Shown: positions 26,274 through 38,154 of the stretch, in pieces
How the letters are laid out: every line of letters begins with the position of its first letter
Position numbering within the stretch: position 1 is the stretch's first letter
DNA from: Streptomyces sp. NBC_00344
Lineage (GTDB): Bacteria; Actinomycetota; Actinomycetes; Streptomycetales; Streptomycetaceae
NCBI RefSeq assembly: GCF_036088315.1
Contig: NZ_CP107996.1
Span: forward strand, 4,671,501 to 4,735,500
DNA length: 64,000 nucleotides
Direction: 5' to 3'
The notes under the pieces: generated by a model
The model's input: the letters and a program-made list of their open reading frames with translations, nothing else
Databases searched by the model: none
Told to the model about the DNA's origin: nothing
Made by a program: the position numbers and the translations under genes

Positions 26274-27337
26274 TTTCGGTCTCCTGCAGGGGTGTGCCAG
26301 GGCTCGCCGGCGGAGGGCGGTTGAAAGGGCTCTGGCAGGGGTTCGGTGTCGAATTCGGTCGGATAGCCGGCGCTGTGCGGGCTGTCGTAGGCGGGTGCCT
26401 GAGCGGGCGGCGGCGGCGCCGGTGCGGGCCAGCGGGGACCGCTGATACCGGCTCGCGGCGGGGGGTCGTACAAGGGGCGGGCGGGGGTGGCGACTGCCTC
26501 CTGGAACTGCGGCGGGGCGGGGGCGTAGGGAATGCTCGGCTCGTAGGCCCGCGGCCACGCCGGCGGCTGCGGCTCCTCGTACAGCGGCTGCTGCGCGTAC
26601 GGCTGGGGCGCCGGCTGCCGGGGCGCCGGCGGGACCGGATCAGCGGGGGCGGCCACGGCCCCGGCCCCGGAGCCGGCCGCGGCCAGTTCGGTGATCCGGG
26701 CCGCGATGCGCCGCTTGACGGGCCGCGGGAGCATCCGCAGTGACAGCACGCCGACGACCATGACCAGGGACAGGCTGTAGAGCACGACCACGTACGTGGC
26801 CGGTGCCCGGCCCGCGTACAGCCCGTGCAACAGTCCCGTGCACCAGGCCGGGTAGGCCAGCATGTGCAGTGCCCGCCAGCGTCCGGCGATCCGCCCGGGG
26901 GTGGCGAACGCGCTGCGCAGGGCGCCGGTCGCACCCGCTGTGATCAGCAGATACGCGGCGAGTGAGCCGAATCCGATCAGACCGGCCCGCCCGCTGAAAC
27001 CGAGCCCGAAGGGGACCAGCGCGCCCAGCAGTGCCACATGGCCGAGTGCGACCTTGACCGTGATGTGCAGCAGCAGGAAGAAGATCGACGAGACCGCGGC
27101 GGTGCGGTGGACGCCCTGAGCGACCAGTCGCATCCGCGAGGACAGCAGAAGCCGGTCGGTGGCGATCAGGCCCCAGACCACCGCGGCGGTCAGTGAGACA
27201 AGCGAAAGCACGCCGGCGATGAAATCCATCGCGGCGCGTACGGAACTGCTTCCCGCAAAGACAACGAGGGGAACGAGAAGCAGGAGGACTATTGAGGTGG
27301 TGCGTTGTGCGTTGAGCGACGTGCGTCGAGGGTTCAT
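26270..27337 (-). CDS. Ferric-reductase-like transmembrane protein with Pro-rich tail
   Basis: The first ~230 residues contain about six hydrophobic helices with paired histidines ([20 protein letters not shown] and [18 protein letters not shown]), as in ferric-reductase/cytochrome b561-like haem-binding domains. The last ~125 residues are rich in Pro, Ala, Tyr and Gln, a disordered cytoplasmic or outer tail. The ATG at 27337 (GGAG 8 nt upstream) is preferred over an in-frame start at 27382. Its stop overlaps the GTG of the NuoF-like gene, so the two are translationally coupled and probably one redox unit. Confidence 0.78.
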   Translation of the reverse strand: MNPRRTSLNAQRTTSIVLLLLVPLVVFAGSSSVRAAMDFIAGVLSLVSLTAAVVWGLIATDRLLLSSRMRLVAQGVHRTAAVSSIFFLLLHITVKVALGHVALLGALVPFGLGFSGRAGLIGFGSLAAYLLITAGATGALRSAFATPGRIAGRWRALHMLAYPAWCTGLLHGLYAGRAPATYVVVLYSLSLVMVVGVLSLRMLPRPVKRRIAARITELAAAGSGAGAVAAPADPVPPAPRQPAPQPYAQQPLYEEPQPPAWPRAYEPSIPYAPAPPQFQEAVATPARPLYDPPPRAGISGPRWPAPAPPPPAQAPAYDSPHSAGYPTEFDTEPLPEPFQPPSAGEPWHTPAGDRK

Positions 27338-27510
27338 AGGGGCGACTCCGAATGGTTCGGCAATGCAGTCCCGTTGCCGCATGCTAAGTCGCTGAATACC
27401 GGGCAGTACGGCGTTTGCTCGGTTGCCCCGGTACAGGGCGGTACGCGGAGTAACCCCGCTCGCGGGGTACGTCTGTGCGTCCAGAAGCGGGCCTGCGGTA
27501 CCCTGACGCC

Positions 27511-27549
27511 ATGCGTGCCGTACGCCTTCTGCTTAGCGAGCCGCGCTGA
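27511..27549 (+). CDS. Putative leuS leader peptide with consecutive leucine codons
   Basis: A 12-codon reading frame ([12 protein letters not shown]) contains three consecutive Leu codons, CTT CTG CTT, at 27526-27534. CTT is rare in this genome type, which would make the ribosome sensitive to leucyl-tRNA supply. Stem-loops follow at once and then leuS, the enzyme that charges leucyl-tRNA. This is the classic layout of ribosome-mediated attenuation. Confidence 0.65.
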   Translation: MRAVRLLLSEPR

Positions 27550-27618
27550 TCAGTCCCGGCCGGCGAAGCGTCCCGGTCGGCATCAGCGCGGCGTCCCCTC
27601 CTGTGCGAGGGGCTTTTT
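27540..27618 (+). promoter_or_regulatory. Candidate transcription attenuator upstream of leuS
   Basis: An 11-bp stem (27540-27550 with 27582-27592) encloses a second G-C-rich inner stem and overlaps the leader-peptide stop codon. It is followed by a 6-bp terminator stem (27595-27600 with 27607-27612) and a five-T run (27614-27618). A ribosome stalled on the Leu codons would disturb the first stem and could change whether the terminator forms. The exact switch is not proven by inspection. Confidence 0.55.
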
Positions 27619-27688
27619 CGTTTGGTGCCACTGGTGCCGCAGCCGAGCGGGTTCGCGGGCAGAGACGACCGATGGAGCTTTGAGGATC

Positions 27689-30604
<2,916 letters not shown>

Positions 30605-30736
30605 CGGGCCGGCACCGGGCGCGCTCGCGGGGAGTGGGGGTTTCCCCCTACGGGCAGGCTGGGGGTTCCGACGGAACCCTCCGCCCGTCCGTTCCGTTTA
30701 CGGTGGAGGGACACAACCGACGACCGAGGGGCGCCC

Positions 30737-31534
30737 ATGGAAGCCGTGATCGTGATCCTGGCGCTGCTCTTCCTCGCTTTCATCGGGGTGGGGACGTACG
30801 TCACCGTCAAGGTGGTGGGCGCCGCGAAGCGGGGTGTGGACCGTACGGTCTCGCAGGCCAGGCGGAGCGTCGAGGACACCGCGCTGCGTGTGAAGAGCTA
30901 CGGCCAACCAGGTGTGCGCGGAGAACTGGCTCAGCTGCGGCTCTCCCTGCGCAGTTCGATGCGAGCCACCCAGGACGCGCTGCACGCGGGTGTGGCCGAT
31001 GACGCGTCCCTGAAGGAGTCGCTCGGCCTGTTCGAGCGGTTGAGCACGCACGGCCTCGAACTCGACGCCGAGCTCAGGCGGCTGGAGCGGGAACCCGACA
31101 CGGCGGGGCTGGGCGGGCGCCTGCCCGCCCTCCGTGAGCGCACCGAGCAGATCACCCGCTCCGCCGACGCGCTCCGCTGGGCGGCGCGGGACCGCGCGCG
31201 GCGCTTCGCCACCGACGATCTGACGGCGCTGAACGAGCAGATCGACATGGAGGCCGGCGCCCTCCGGCACTGGACAGCGGCCGACGGGCAGACCCCCGCG
31301 ACCGGTACGGGGCGGACGGCCGCGTCCGGGCCCGGGTCCTCCGGACAGACCCAGTGGCCACCGGCCGACGGGCGGACGGCCGCCGGAGCCCCGGCGCAGA
31401 CCTGGCCCGAGCCGGCCGGCGATGCGGGCCCGAGTACGCCCGGTGAGCCCGAGGCGATCACCGGACGTGACCGGGAACGGCCGGCGGCGCGGTATCCGTG
31501 GCAGAAGACCGCCCGTCCGGAGAGCACGCGCTGA
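30737..31534 (+). CDS. Membrane-anchored coiled-coil protein
   Basis: The 265-residue protein begins with one hydrophobic helix (about 4-27, VIVILALLFLAFIGVGTYVTVKVV) whose following residues are basic. A long charged helical region (about 30-170) fits coiled coil, with heptad-like Leu/Ala spacing (LAQLRLSLRSSMRATQDAL, LFERLSTHGLELDAELRRLE). The last ~90 residues are Pro/Ala/Gly/Thr-rich and disordered. The ATG at 30737 has GAGGGG 7 nt upstream. It lies between leuS and degV in the usual Streptomyces order. Function unknown. Confidence 0.72.
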   Translation: MEAVIVILALLFLAFIGVGTYVTVKVVGAAKRGVDRTVSQARRSVEDTALRVKSYGQPGVRGELAQLRLSLRSSMRATQDALHAGVADDASLKESLGLFERLSTHGLELDAELRRLEREPDTAGLGGRLPALRERTEQITRSADALRWAARDRARRFATDDLTALNEQIDMEAGALRHWTAADGQTPATGTGRTAASGPGSSGQTQWPPADGRTAAGAPAQTWPEPAGDAGPSTPGEPEAITGRDRERPAARYPWQKTARPESTR

Positions 31535-31642
31535 ATTGACCGGCTCGAGGGATACCGGCGGGGAACGGACCGAACGGCCGGGGGAGGGGCCCGGCGCGGG
31601 CTCCGACGCGGGGCCGCGCTGCCGGAGCGGGCCGCCTGCGGG

Positions 31643-31648
31643 TAATCT
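31643..31648 (+). promoter_or_regulatory. Candidate -10 box (TAATCT) of degV, leaderless arrangement
   Basis: TAATCT lies 7 nt before the degV ATG with no ribosome site. Confidence 0.5.
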
Positions 31649-31655
31649 CCCGCTC

Positions 31656-32501
31656 ATGTCCGCCCATGTCGCGATCGTCACCGATTCCACGGCCTACCTG
31701 CCTCAGCCGACGTTGGTACGGCACGGCATCACCTCGGTGCCGCTGACCGTGGTCCTCGGGGACCGCGCGCTGGAGGACGGCACGGAGACCTCGGCCCGGG
31801 CACTCGCGCTGGCCCTGCAGAAGCACCGCCCGGTGACCACGTCCCGGCCGAGCCCCGAGGTCTTCGCCGCGACCTACCGGAAGGCGGCGGAGGCAGGCGC
31901 CACCGGGATCATCTCCCTGCATCTTTCCGCCGAGTTCTCCGGTACGTATGACGCCGCCGTGCTGGCGGCCAGGGAGTCACCGGTGCCGGTACGGGTGGTG
32001 GACACCGGCATGGTCGCCATGGCCCTGGGGTTCTGCGCGGTGTCGGCCGCGGAGGCCGCGGAGGCCGGCGGCACCCTGGACGACGCGGTGGCCGCCGCCG
32101 AGAAGCGCGCAGCGGACACCTCCGCCTACTTCTACGTGGACACGCTGGACTATCTGCGCCGCGGCGGCCGGATCGGGGCGGCCCAGGCGCTGCTGGGGTC
32201 GGCGCTGGCCGTGAAACCCCTGCTGGAGCTGGACGGTGGGCGTATCGAACTGCGGGAGAAGGTGCGCACGGCGTCGAAGGCGATCGCCCGCCTCGAGGAG
32301 ATCGTTGCCGAGCGTGCGGGATCCGGCCAGGTGGACATCGCGGTGCACCATCTGGCCGCGCCGGGGCGGGCTGCCGCGCTGGCCGACCGGCTGCGGGCGC
32401 GGGTGCCCGGCCTTGTCGAGCTGCATCTCAGCGAGGTGGGCGCGGTGATCGGGGCGCACACCGGCCCCGGGTTGCTCGGGGCCGTGGTCTCGCCGCGCTG
32501 A
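31656..32501 (+). CDS. DegV family fatty-acid-binding protein
   Basis: The 281-residue protein has the DegV signatures: VAIVTDSTAYLP at the N-terminus, TSRPSPEVF near residue 62, ISLHLSAEFSGTYDAA near 90, VVDTGMVAMALGF near 117, and YFYVDTLDYLRRGGRIGAAQ near 160. Members bind a fatty acid and present it to fatty acid kinase (FakA-type) for phosphorylation; no fakA is in the window. The ATG at 31656 gives the typical start. Confidence 0.9.
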   Translation: MSAHVAIVTDSTAYLPQPTLVRHGITSVPLTVVLGDRALEDGTETSARALALALQKHRPVTTSRPSPEVFAATYRKAAEAGATGIISLHLSAEFSGTYDAAVLAARESPVPVRVVDTGMVAMALGFCAVSAAEAAEAGGTLDDAVAAAEKRAADTSAYFYVDTLDYLRRGGRIGAAQALLGSALAVKPLLELDGGRIELREKVRTASKAIARLEEIVAERAGSGQVDIAVHHLAAPGRAAALADRLRARVPGLVELHLSEVGAVIGAHTGPGLLGAVVSPR

Positions 32502-32588
32502 GTCATGCGTCCGGATGGCCGACTTGTCCACAACTCGTGAGTTATCCACCGTAATTGACGTTGATCAACAGGGTTGCGCCGCATTGCC

Positions 32589-32594
32589 TAACGT
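32589..32594 (+). promoter_or_regulatory. Candidate -10 box (TAACGT) of the comEA-like gene
   Basis: TAACGT lies 8 nt before the ATG at 32603. No ribosome site is present, and two TTGAC/TTGAT-like hexamers lie further upstream (32555-32566) at a longer than usual distance. Confidence 0.4.
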
Positions 32595-32602
32595 CTCGTG
32601 CC

Positions 32603-33709
32603 ATGACATCCCGCGCTCTTGTGACACGCTCTGCGACTAGTGGCCCCGGACGTGCCCCGGCATCCGACAGCCGTGCCCGTCACGGCAGGCGCCGCGCACC
32701 GGGCAGTGCGGCAGTACCCCGGCCCGGACCACGCCTGCGGGCGGAAGCTCTCTTTCCGGCGACTTCGCCGGCTGCGGACACCGGGGCCGAGACCGGACGG
32801 AAGGCGACTGCCGGGCCTGCCGGACAGACCGGGCCCGCCGGGCTGGTTGCACCGGCCGCACCGCTTGCGCCGGCCGCAGCGTTCGCACCGGCTAGTTCGG
32901 TCCCTTCAGTCCCTTCGGCGCGAGGGAGCGGGCCGCCCGCATTGGCCGGCGGGGTGGGCGGGCCGGCGGACCGTCGGAGCGGCCCGCAGCCTCTGTCGTC
33001 GGCGGCCTTCCCGCCCGGCGGAGCCGGGGAGGCGCTGCGTGAGCGGCTTCCGCTGTGGATCCAGGCCCGGTGCGGGCTGGCGCCCAGGACCCTGGCCGCG
33101 CTGGCCGTGGTGCTGGCTCTGACCGTGGTCATCGCCGCGCAGCACTTCTGGACCGGGCAGTCCCACTCGGTACGGGCGCCGCAATGGGGAGCCGGCGGCC
33201 CGCCCGCACGGGCGGCAGGGGCGCGGCCTCCGGCTGAGCCGGGTCCGTCGCCGGGAGCAGTGCCTTCGGTGGGGTCCGCCGCCCGGATCGTGGTCGATGT
33301 GAGCGGCAGGGTCCGGCGGCCGGGTGTCCGGCGGCTGCCCGCCGGGTCGAGGGTCGCGGACGCCCTGCGGGCCGCGGGCGGTATCCAGGATGGCGAGGAC
33401 GCGGCAGGGCTCAACCGGGCCCGCGTGCTGACGGACGGCGAGCAGGTCGTGGTCGGCGGCCCCGCCGTACCGCACGCCGCCACCGGCGCATCGGCCGCGG
33501 CTCCGGCCGCTCCGGCGGGGCCGGTGAGTCTGAGCACCGCCACGGTCGAACAGCTCGACACGCTCCCTGGTGTGGGCCCGGTGCTGGCCCAGCACATCGT
33601 CGACTACCGCACCCAGCACGGCGGCTTCACGTCCGTCGATGAACTCCATGAGGTCAACGGCATCGGTGACCGTCGTTTCTCCGACCTTCAGCCTCTCGTA
33701 CAGCCATGA
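32603..33709 (+). CDS. comEA: ComEA-like DNA-binding protein (SLBB plus helix-hairpin-helix)
   Basis: The 368-residue protein has a long Pro/Ala-rich N-terminus, one transmembrane segment near residues 168-190 (TLAALAVVLALTVVIAAQHF), an SLBB-type domain near 228-260 (VDVSGRVRRPGVRRLPAGSR), and two helix-hairpin-helix motifs at the end (LDTLPGVGPVLAQHIVDYR and LHEVNGIGDRRFSDLQ). This is the ComEA layout: DNA bound outside the membrane. ComEC follows with an ATGA overlap. Whether DNA uptake occurs in this organism is not shown. Confidence 0.88.
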   Translation: MTSRALVTRSATSGPGRAPASDSRARHGRRRAPGSAAVPRPGPRLRAEALFPATSPAADTGAETGRKATAGPAGQTGPAGLVAPAAPLAPAAAFAPASSVPSVPSARGSGPPALAGGVGGPADRRSGPQPLSSAAFPPGGAGEALRERLPLWIQARCGLAPRTLAALAVVLALTVVIAAQHFWTGQSHSVRAPQWGAGGPPARAAGARPPAEPGPSPGAVPSVGSAARIVVDVSGRVRRPGVRRLPAGSRVADALRAAGGIQDGEDAAGLNRARVLTDGEQVVVGGPAVPHAATGASAAAPAAPAGPVSLSTATVEQLDTLPGVGPVLAQHIVDYRTQHGGFTSVDELHEVNGIGDRRFSDLQPLVQP

Positions 33710-36159
33710 CCCGCGCGGCAGTTCACGAGGCCTCGGGCCACCGGCTCGGCGCGGCCGATCCGCGCCAGGAGGGCCCGGCCGATCTGCGGCTGGTGGCTCC
33801 CGCGCTGGCCGCCTGGGCCGCCACGGCGCTGACGGTGTCCGCGCCGGGCCGGTGGGCGCTGACCGCGGTGCTGGGCTGCGCCGGTGCGGCCGCGGCGCTG
33901 CTGCTGAACGGCTTCGTCCGCCCGGGCCGTCGCCTGCGTACGACGGCCGCAGCCGCGACGCTGCTCTGCGCTGCCGCGGGCGCCGCGTCGGCCGGTCTGC
34001 ACGGCGCCGACACCCGCCGTGGACCCGTGCCCGCCCTCGCGCGTCAATCAGCCCGGGTCACAGTGGAGTTGACCCTCACATCCGACCCCCGGCCGGTGCA
34101 TCCACGGGTGCGCGGCGACCGTGCGACCGCCGGGGCGTTCGTGCTCGAAGCCGAAGCGAACCGGTTACGGGCCCCGGACGGCGCCGTCTTCGCCCTCCGT
34201 ACGCCCGTGCTGGTGATCGCCCATTCGGCGCGGTGGCAGCGGCTGTTACCCACCACCCGGCTGCGCCTGACGGCTCGGATGGCGGCTCCGCTGTCCGCCG
34301 ATGACCGGATCGCGGCCGTGCTGAGCGTTCCCGGCAAGCAGCCTCCGCGGATCATCGGGCCACCGACCGGCATCCAGCGCATGGCAGGAGGCCTTCGCGG
34401 CGGGCTGCGGACCGCGAGTGAAGGCCTCGCCCCCGACGCGCGGGCCCTGCTTCCCGGGCTGGTCGTGGGGGACACCGCAGGGGTGCCGCCCGATCTGCGG
34501 GACGACTTCGAGACCACTGACCTCACGCATCTGCTCGCCGTCTCCGGCAGCAATCTCACGATCATCCTCGCTCTGTTGATCGGGCCGCCGGGAACCGCGC
34601 TGCGCGCAGAACGCGGTGGTCTCGCTCCCCGACTCGGTATCCCGCTGCGCGGCACAGCGGTTCTGGGCGGGGCGCTCACCCTGGCCTTCGTGATCGTGTG
34701 CCGGCCGGATCCCAGCGTGCTGCGTGCCGCTGCCTGCGGACTCGTCACCCTGCTGGCGATCGGCACCGGCCGGCGCAGATCACTGATCCCCGCACTCGCT
34801 GCCGCCGTGCTGCTGCTGGTGCTCTACGACCCCTGGCTGGCCCGCGGTTACGGCTTTCTGCTCTCCGTCCTCGCCACCGGAGCGCTGCTCACGATCGGCC
34901 CGCGCTGGAGCACGGGACTTCAGGCGCGGGGAGTCCCGCCGCGGCTCGCGGAGGTGCTCGCCGCCGCGTCCGCCGCCCAGGTGGTCTGCGCCCCCGTCGT
35001 CGTCGTGCTGGCCTCCCGGGTCGGCCTGGTGGCCATCCCCTGCAACCTCCTCGCCGAGCTTGCGGTGGGGCCGGCCACGGTCCTGGGCTTCGCCGCCCTG
35101 GCCGCTGCTCCGGTGGCGATGCCGGCCGCTGAACTCCTTGCGTGGTGCGCCGGATGGCCGGCCGGCTGGATCGCAGCGGTGGCGCGAGGCGGCGCCTCGC
35201 TTCCCGGGGCGCAGATCGACTGGCCCGGCGGCTGGGCCGGAGCACTGTTGCTCGCCGCCGTCACGGCCGTACTGGTTCCGGCCGCCCGCCGGCTGTGCCG
35301 GCGCCCCTGGGCCTGCGTCGTCTGCGCCGTTCTGCTGCTGCTCGCGGTCCTGCGGCCCGCGCCCCTCACCCGGATGGTCACCGGCTGGCCGCCGCCCCAC
35401 TGGGAGTACGCGATGTGCGATGTCGGCCAGGGAGACGCCACCGTGCTGGCCGCGGGACCCGGCTCGGCCGTCGTCATCGACGCGGGCCCCGATCCACGGC
35501 GTGCCGACCGCTGCCTGCGCGAACTCGGCGTCACCCGGATTCCGCTCGTTCTGCTCACACACTTCCACGCCGACCACGTAGCAGGCCTGCCCGGTGTGCT
35601 GCGGGGCAGGGCGGTCGGTTCGATCGAGACGACGGCCCTGCAGGACCCGCCTGAACAGGCCGCGTTCGTCCATCGGCTGGCGGCGGCCGCCCACATTCCT
35701 GTCGTCCCGGCGCGATCCGGGGAACAACGCCGTATCGAGCGGCTCAGCTGGCAGGTGCTGTGGCCACCGGGCCCGTCCGGGGGCATCCTCGACGGCCCGA
35801 ATGACGCAAGTGTCACCCTGCTGGTCCGTACCGCCGGGCTGACCCTGCTGCTGCCCGGCGACCTCGAACCACCGGCGCAGGAAGCGCTGTTGCGCACCTA
35901 TGCCACGCTGCCGCCGGTGGACGTGCTCAAGGTGGCCCACCACGGTTCCGGCTTCCAGGACCCAGACCTGCTGCGGGCCGCGCACCCCAGGCTGGCGCTC
36001 ATCAGCTGCGGCCGGGACAACCCGTACGGGCACCCGGCTCCCCGTACGGTCGCGGCGCTGCGGGCGGGCGGCGCCGAGGTGCTGCGCACCGATACGGACG
36101 GGTCCATCGCGGTGACCGGCAGCGGGCCCGCCCTGCGGGCGATACCCGCAGGGCGCTGA
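33706..36159 (+). CDS. comEC: ComEC/Rec2-type DNA-uptake membrane protein
   Basis: An 817-residue protein with an N-terminal helix pair and DUF4131-like region, a multi-helix Competence domain (LLAVSGSNLTIILALLIG near residue 278), and a C-terminal beta-lactamase-fold nuclease-like domain with THFHADHVAGLPG near residue 618. The ATG at 33706 overlaps the comEA stop (ATGA). Two TTA codons (34165-34167 and 34246-34248, codons 154 and 181) are unusual for a conserved gene and make it a candidate bldA-tRNA-dependent gene. In family models ComEC forms the channel for single-stranded DNA entry. Confidence 0.92.
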   Translation: MTRAAVHEASGHRLGAADPRQEGPADLRLVAPALAAWAATALTVSAPGRWALTAVLGCAGAAAALLLNGFVRPGRRLRTTAAAATLLCAAAGAASAGLHGADTRRGPVPALARQSARVTVELTLTSDPRPVHPRVRGDRATAGAFVLEAEANRLRAPDGAVFALRTPVLVIAHSARWQRLLPTTRLRLTARMAAPLSADDRIAAVLSVPGKQPPRIIGPPTGIQRMAGGLRGGLRTASEGLAPDARALLPGLVVGDTAGVPPDLRDDFETTDLTHLLAVSGSNLTIILALLIGPPGTALRAERGGLAPRLGIPLRGTAVLGGALTLAFVIVCRPDPSVLRAAACGLVTLLAIGTGRRRSLIPALAAAVLLLVLYDPWLARGYGFLLSVLATGALLTIGPRWSTGLQARGVPPRLAEVLAAASAAQVVCAPVVVVLASRVGLVAIPCNLLAELAVGPATVLGFAALAAAPVAMPAAELLAWCAGWPAGWIAAVARGGASLPGAQIDWPGGWAGALLLAAVTAVLVPAARRLCRRPWACVVCAVLLLLAVLRPAPLTRMVTGWPPPHWEYAMCDVGQGDATVLAAGPGSAVVIDAGPDPRRADRCLRELGVTRIPLVLLTHFHADHVAGLPGVLRGRAVGSIETTALQDPPEQAAFVHRLAAAAHIPVVPARSGEQRRIERLSWQVLWPPGPSGGILDGPNDASVTLLVRTAGLTLLLPGDLEPPAQEALLRTYATLPPVDVLKVAHHGSGFQDPDLLRAAHPRLALISCGRDNPYGHPAPRTVAALRAGGAEVLRTDTDGSIAVTGSGPALRAIPAGR

Positions 36160-36192
36160 CACGCGCCGGCCAGGCCCCCCGACCAGGCATGT

Positions 36193-36207
36193 GCCCCCAC
36201 CGGGGGC
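36193..36207. terminator. Short hairpin between convergent genes
   Basis: A 6-bp G/C stem (36193-36198 with 36202-36207) with a 3-nt loop, 34 nt after comEC. The rest of the 174-nt gap to the convergent PNPOx gene is C-rich and shows nothing else. Confidence 0.45.
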
Positions 36208-36333
36208 CCGCCCCCGCCCCCCAGACCGGCCGGCCCCGCTCGCCGGGCCCGCCGCCTTACCGGCCTGCCCTGCCTTGCCCGCCCCTCCCGCCCGGACGGT
36301 GCTCCCCCCGGCAGGACCTCACGGCCAGCGGAA

Positions 36334-36785
36334 TCAGTCGAGCCAGCGGCCGTCCCTCATCAGGTCACGGCCCGCGAGTTCGTTCACCTCGCGCCAGGCC
36401 TGGATCACCTGGGGTGTCACGCGCAGGTACACATACGGCTTCTCGGCGCGCGGGTCCCAGACCAGCTTGGCGGCGAAGGCGTCGGCAGCCGCGGTGATCC
36501 GTCGTCGGCGACCAGCTCGGCTGTGCCCTCGATCAGCACCACGTCCCTGGTGTGGCCGAGGGTGACCCTGACCCGTCCGGTCGGCGTCAGGTTGCGGGCG
36601 GTCGGATTGGTGCGCCGGGTGCAGATCACCAGATCGCCCTCGAGCCAGACGAACGACAACGGGACCAGGCAGGGTTCACCGTCGGCGGACGCCGAGGCGA
36701 ACCACGCGTCATCGTCCTTCTCCAGCCGGTCGAGAGTGTCCTGGCGTCGCTGCGTCCTGCCGCGGGCCGGCTCCGGGGTCGTCAT
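36334..36785 (-). pseudogene. Pyridoxamine-5'-phosphate-oxidase-family protein, frameshifted
   Basis: From an ATG at 36785 the frame encodes a split-barrel flavin-binding protein (WFASASADGEPCLVPLSFVW, ICTRRTNPTARNL, GRVRVTLGHTRDVVLIEGTAEL). Near 36495-36505, after VADD, the frame is lost. The matching end (ITAAADAFAAKLVWDP, then VTPQVIQAWREVNEL, ending in DGRWLD) continues in another frame to a stop at 36334-36336. The 452-nt span is not a multiple of three. Without the shift it would be ~150 residues, normal for the family. Either a real one-base lesion or a sequencing error. A TAGTGT box lies 8 nt before the start (36794-36799). Confidence 0.75.
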
Positions 36786-36886
36786 GACCGAGCACACTAG
36801 GGGCTCGGCACCACCGGCGGATCGGGCTGCGGTCCTAGGTCGCGGGACGCATGGCGCACCCGTTCGAGCGGGACAAGACTGTGTGC

Positions 36887-37738
36887 ATGGACACCCCGCA
36901 GCAGCCGCCGCCCTCGTCGCCGCAGCAGCCCTCGCAGCCCGGACCCCCGTGGGTGGAGGCGTACCTGGGCCGCATCGGGGCCCGCCACCCGGCGGCACCG
37001 GATGCCGCGGCTCTGCGTGAGCTGCATGTGCGGCACCTGCTGACGGTGCCCTTCGAGAACCTCGCGATCCACCTCGGCGAGGACATCGTGCTCGCCGAGA
37101 AGCCACTCGTCGACAAGATCGTGGGCGCTCGGCGGGGTGGCTTCTGTTACGAGCTGAACGGCGCCTTCGCGGCGCTGCTGCGGGCCCTGGGGTTCAGCGT
37201 GACGCTGCTCCAGGCCAGGGTGCACGGCGCGGACGGCGGGCTCGGTATCCCGTACGACCATCTGGTACTCAGGGTCGGGACGGCGGACGGAACAGGCCCG
37301 TGGCTGGCCGACATCGGCTTCGGCGACCACAGCCACCACCCCCTCGACCTGGCGGCGCAGGGGGAGCAACAGGACCCCGGCGGCGCATTCCGGATCCAGG
37401 AGGCCCCCGACGGTGACTTCGACGTCGTACGTGACGGCAAGCCGCAGTACCGGGTGGACCCGCGGTCGCGGGAACTCGCCGACTTCGAGGCCGGGGCCTG
37501 GTACCACCGGACCTCGCCCGACTCCCACTTCACCCGGTCACTCATCTGCTCCCGGCTCAGTGAGCAGGGGCGGATCACCCTCAGCGGCGGTCGGCTCCTC
37601 ACCACCGCTCAGGGCGAGAAGCACGCGACCGAACTGGACACCGACGAGCGGGTTCTCGCTGCCTACCGGGACAATTTCGGCATCGCCCTGGACCGGGTGC
37701 CGGTGCTTCGCGCGTTCCCGCGCGACAGCGCCGGCTGA
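36887..37738 (+). CDS. nat: Arylamine N-acetyltransferase
   Basis: Transfers acetyl from acetyl-CoA to arylamines. The catalytic triad is visible: Cys in RRGGFCYELN near residue 86, His in YDHLVLRV near 127, and Asp in WLADIGFGDH near 143. The 283-residue length is typical. The ATG at 36887 starts the family-like N-terminus after a Pro/Gln-rich stretch; an in-frame ATG at 36851 and GTG at 36881 are alternatives, the latter with GGGAC 8 nt upstream. It is transcribed away from the frameshifted PNPOx gene. Confidence 0.9.
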   Translation: MDTPQQPPPSSPQQPSQPGPPWVEAYLGRIGARHPAAPDAAALRELHVRHLLTVPFENLAIHLGEDIVLAEKPLVDKIVGARRGGFCYELNGAFAALLRALGFSVTLLQARVHGADGGLGIPYDHLVLRVGTADGTGPWLADIGFGDHSHHPLDLAAQGEQQDPGGAFRIQEAPDGDFDVVRDGKPQYRVDPRSRELADFEAGAWYHRTSPDSHFTRSLICSRLSEQGRITLSGGRLLTTAQGEKHATELDTDERVLAAYRDNFGIALDRVPVLRAFPRDSAG

Positions 37739-37820
37739 ACCACTCGGCAGCCGCGCCCGCCGAACCACATGGCAGCAGCCAGGCAACCGGGCAGCGAGAC
37801 AACCGGGCCGCCAGGCGCTG

Positions 37821-38066
37821 TCAGGGCGCTTCCAGCCACCCCTCGTACTCCGCCGCGAACAGGTCCAGCGCCGCGGGGTCCAGCCGGCGGTCCGGGTCCT
37901 CGACGACGACCAGCCACTGGGCGTCCTCGGCGTCGTCCTCACCGGCCAGTGCGTCGCGGACGAGCTGAGGCGTCTCGCCGACGCCGAAGCGGTCGGCGAG
38001 CTCCACCGCCACCTCGTCCGCGGTCTCGCGGTCGGGCAGCACCAGTACATGTCTCACATCGCTCAC
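37821..38066 (-). CDS. Small conserved hypothetical protein
   Basis: An 81-residue acidic protein (HVLVLPDRETADEVAVEL, then LVVVEDPDRRLDPAALDLF) with a ferredoxin-like beta-alpha-beta pattern. The GTG at 38066 has GGAG 9 nt upstream and gives the compact product; a longer open frame to 38717 is antisense to holA and rejected. It is divergent from holA, with 88 nt between starts. Function unknown. Confidence 0.65.
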   Translation of the reverse strand: MSDVRHVLVLPDRETADEVAVELADRFGVGETPQLVRDALAGEDDAEDAQWLVVVEDPDRRLDPAALDLFAAEYEGWLEAP

Positions 38067-38154
38067 CCGGCCATTCTCCGGTACGGCGGGGGAGAGGCGG
38101 TGCGCGGGCCGGGCCCGCGGCCACTGTCGGTGCACCGTGGGATGCTGGACCGCG

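Noticed and set aside
27463..27640. T-box riboswitch before leuS
   Set aside because: No T-box core sequence was found; a leader peptide with Leu codons explains the region better.
27305..27688. N-terminal extension of leuS to 27305
   Set aside because: It would translate the leader and attenuator region; the ATG at 27689 has a ribosome site and the normal LeuS N-terminus.
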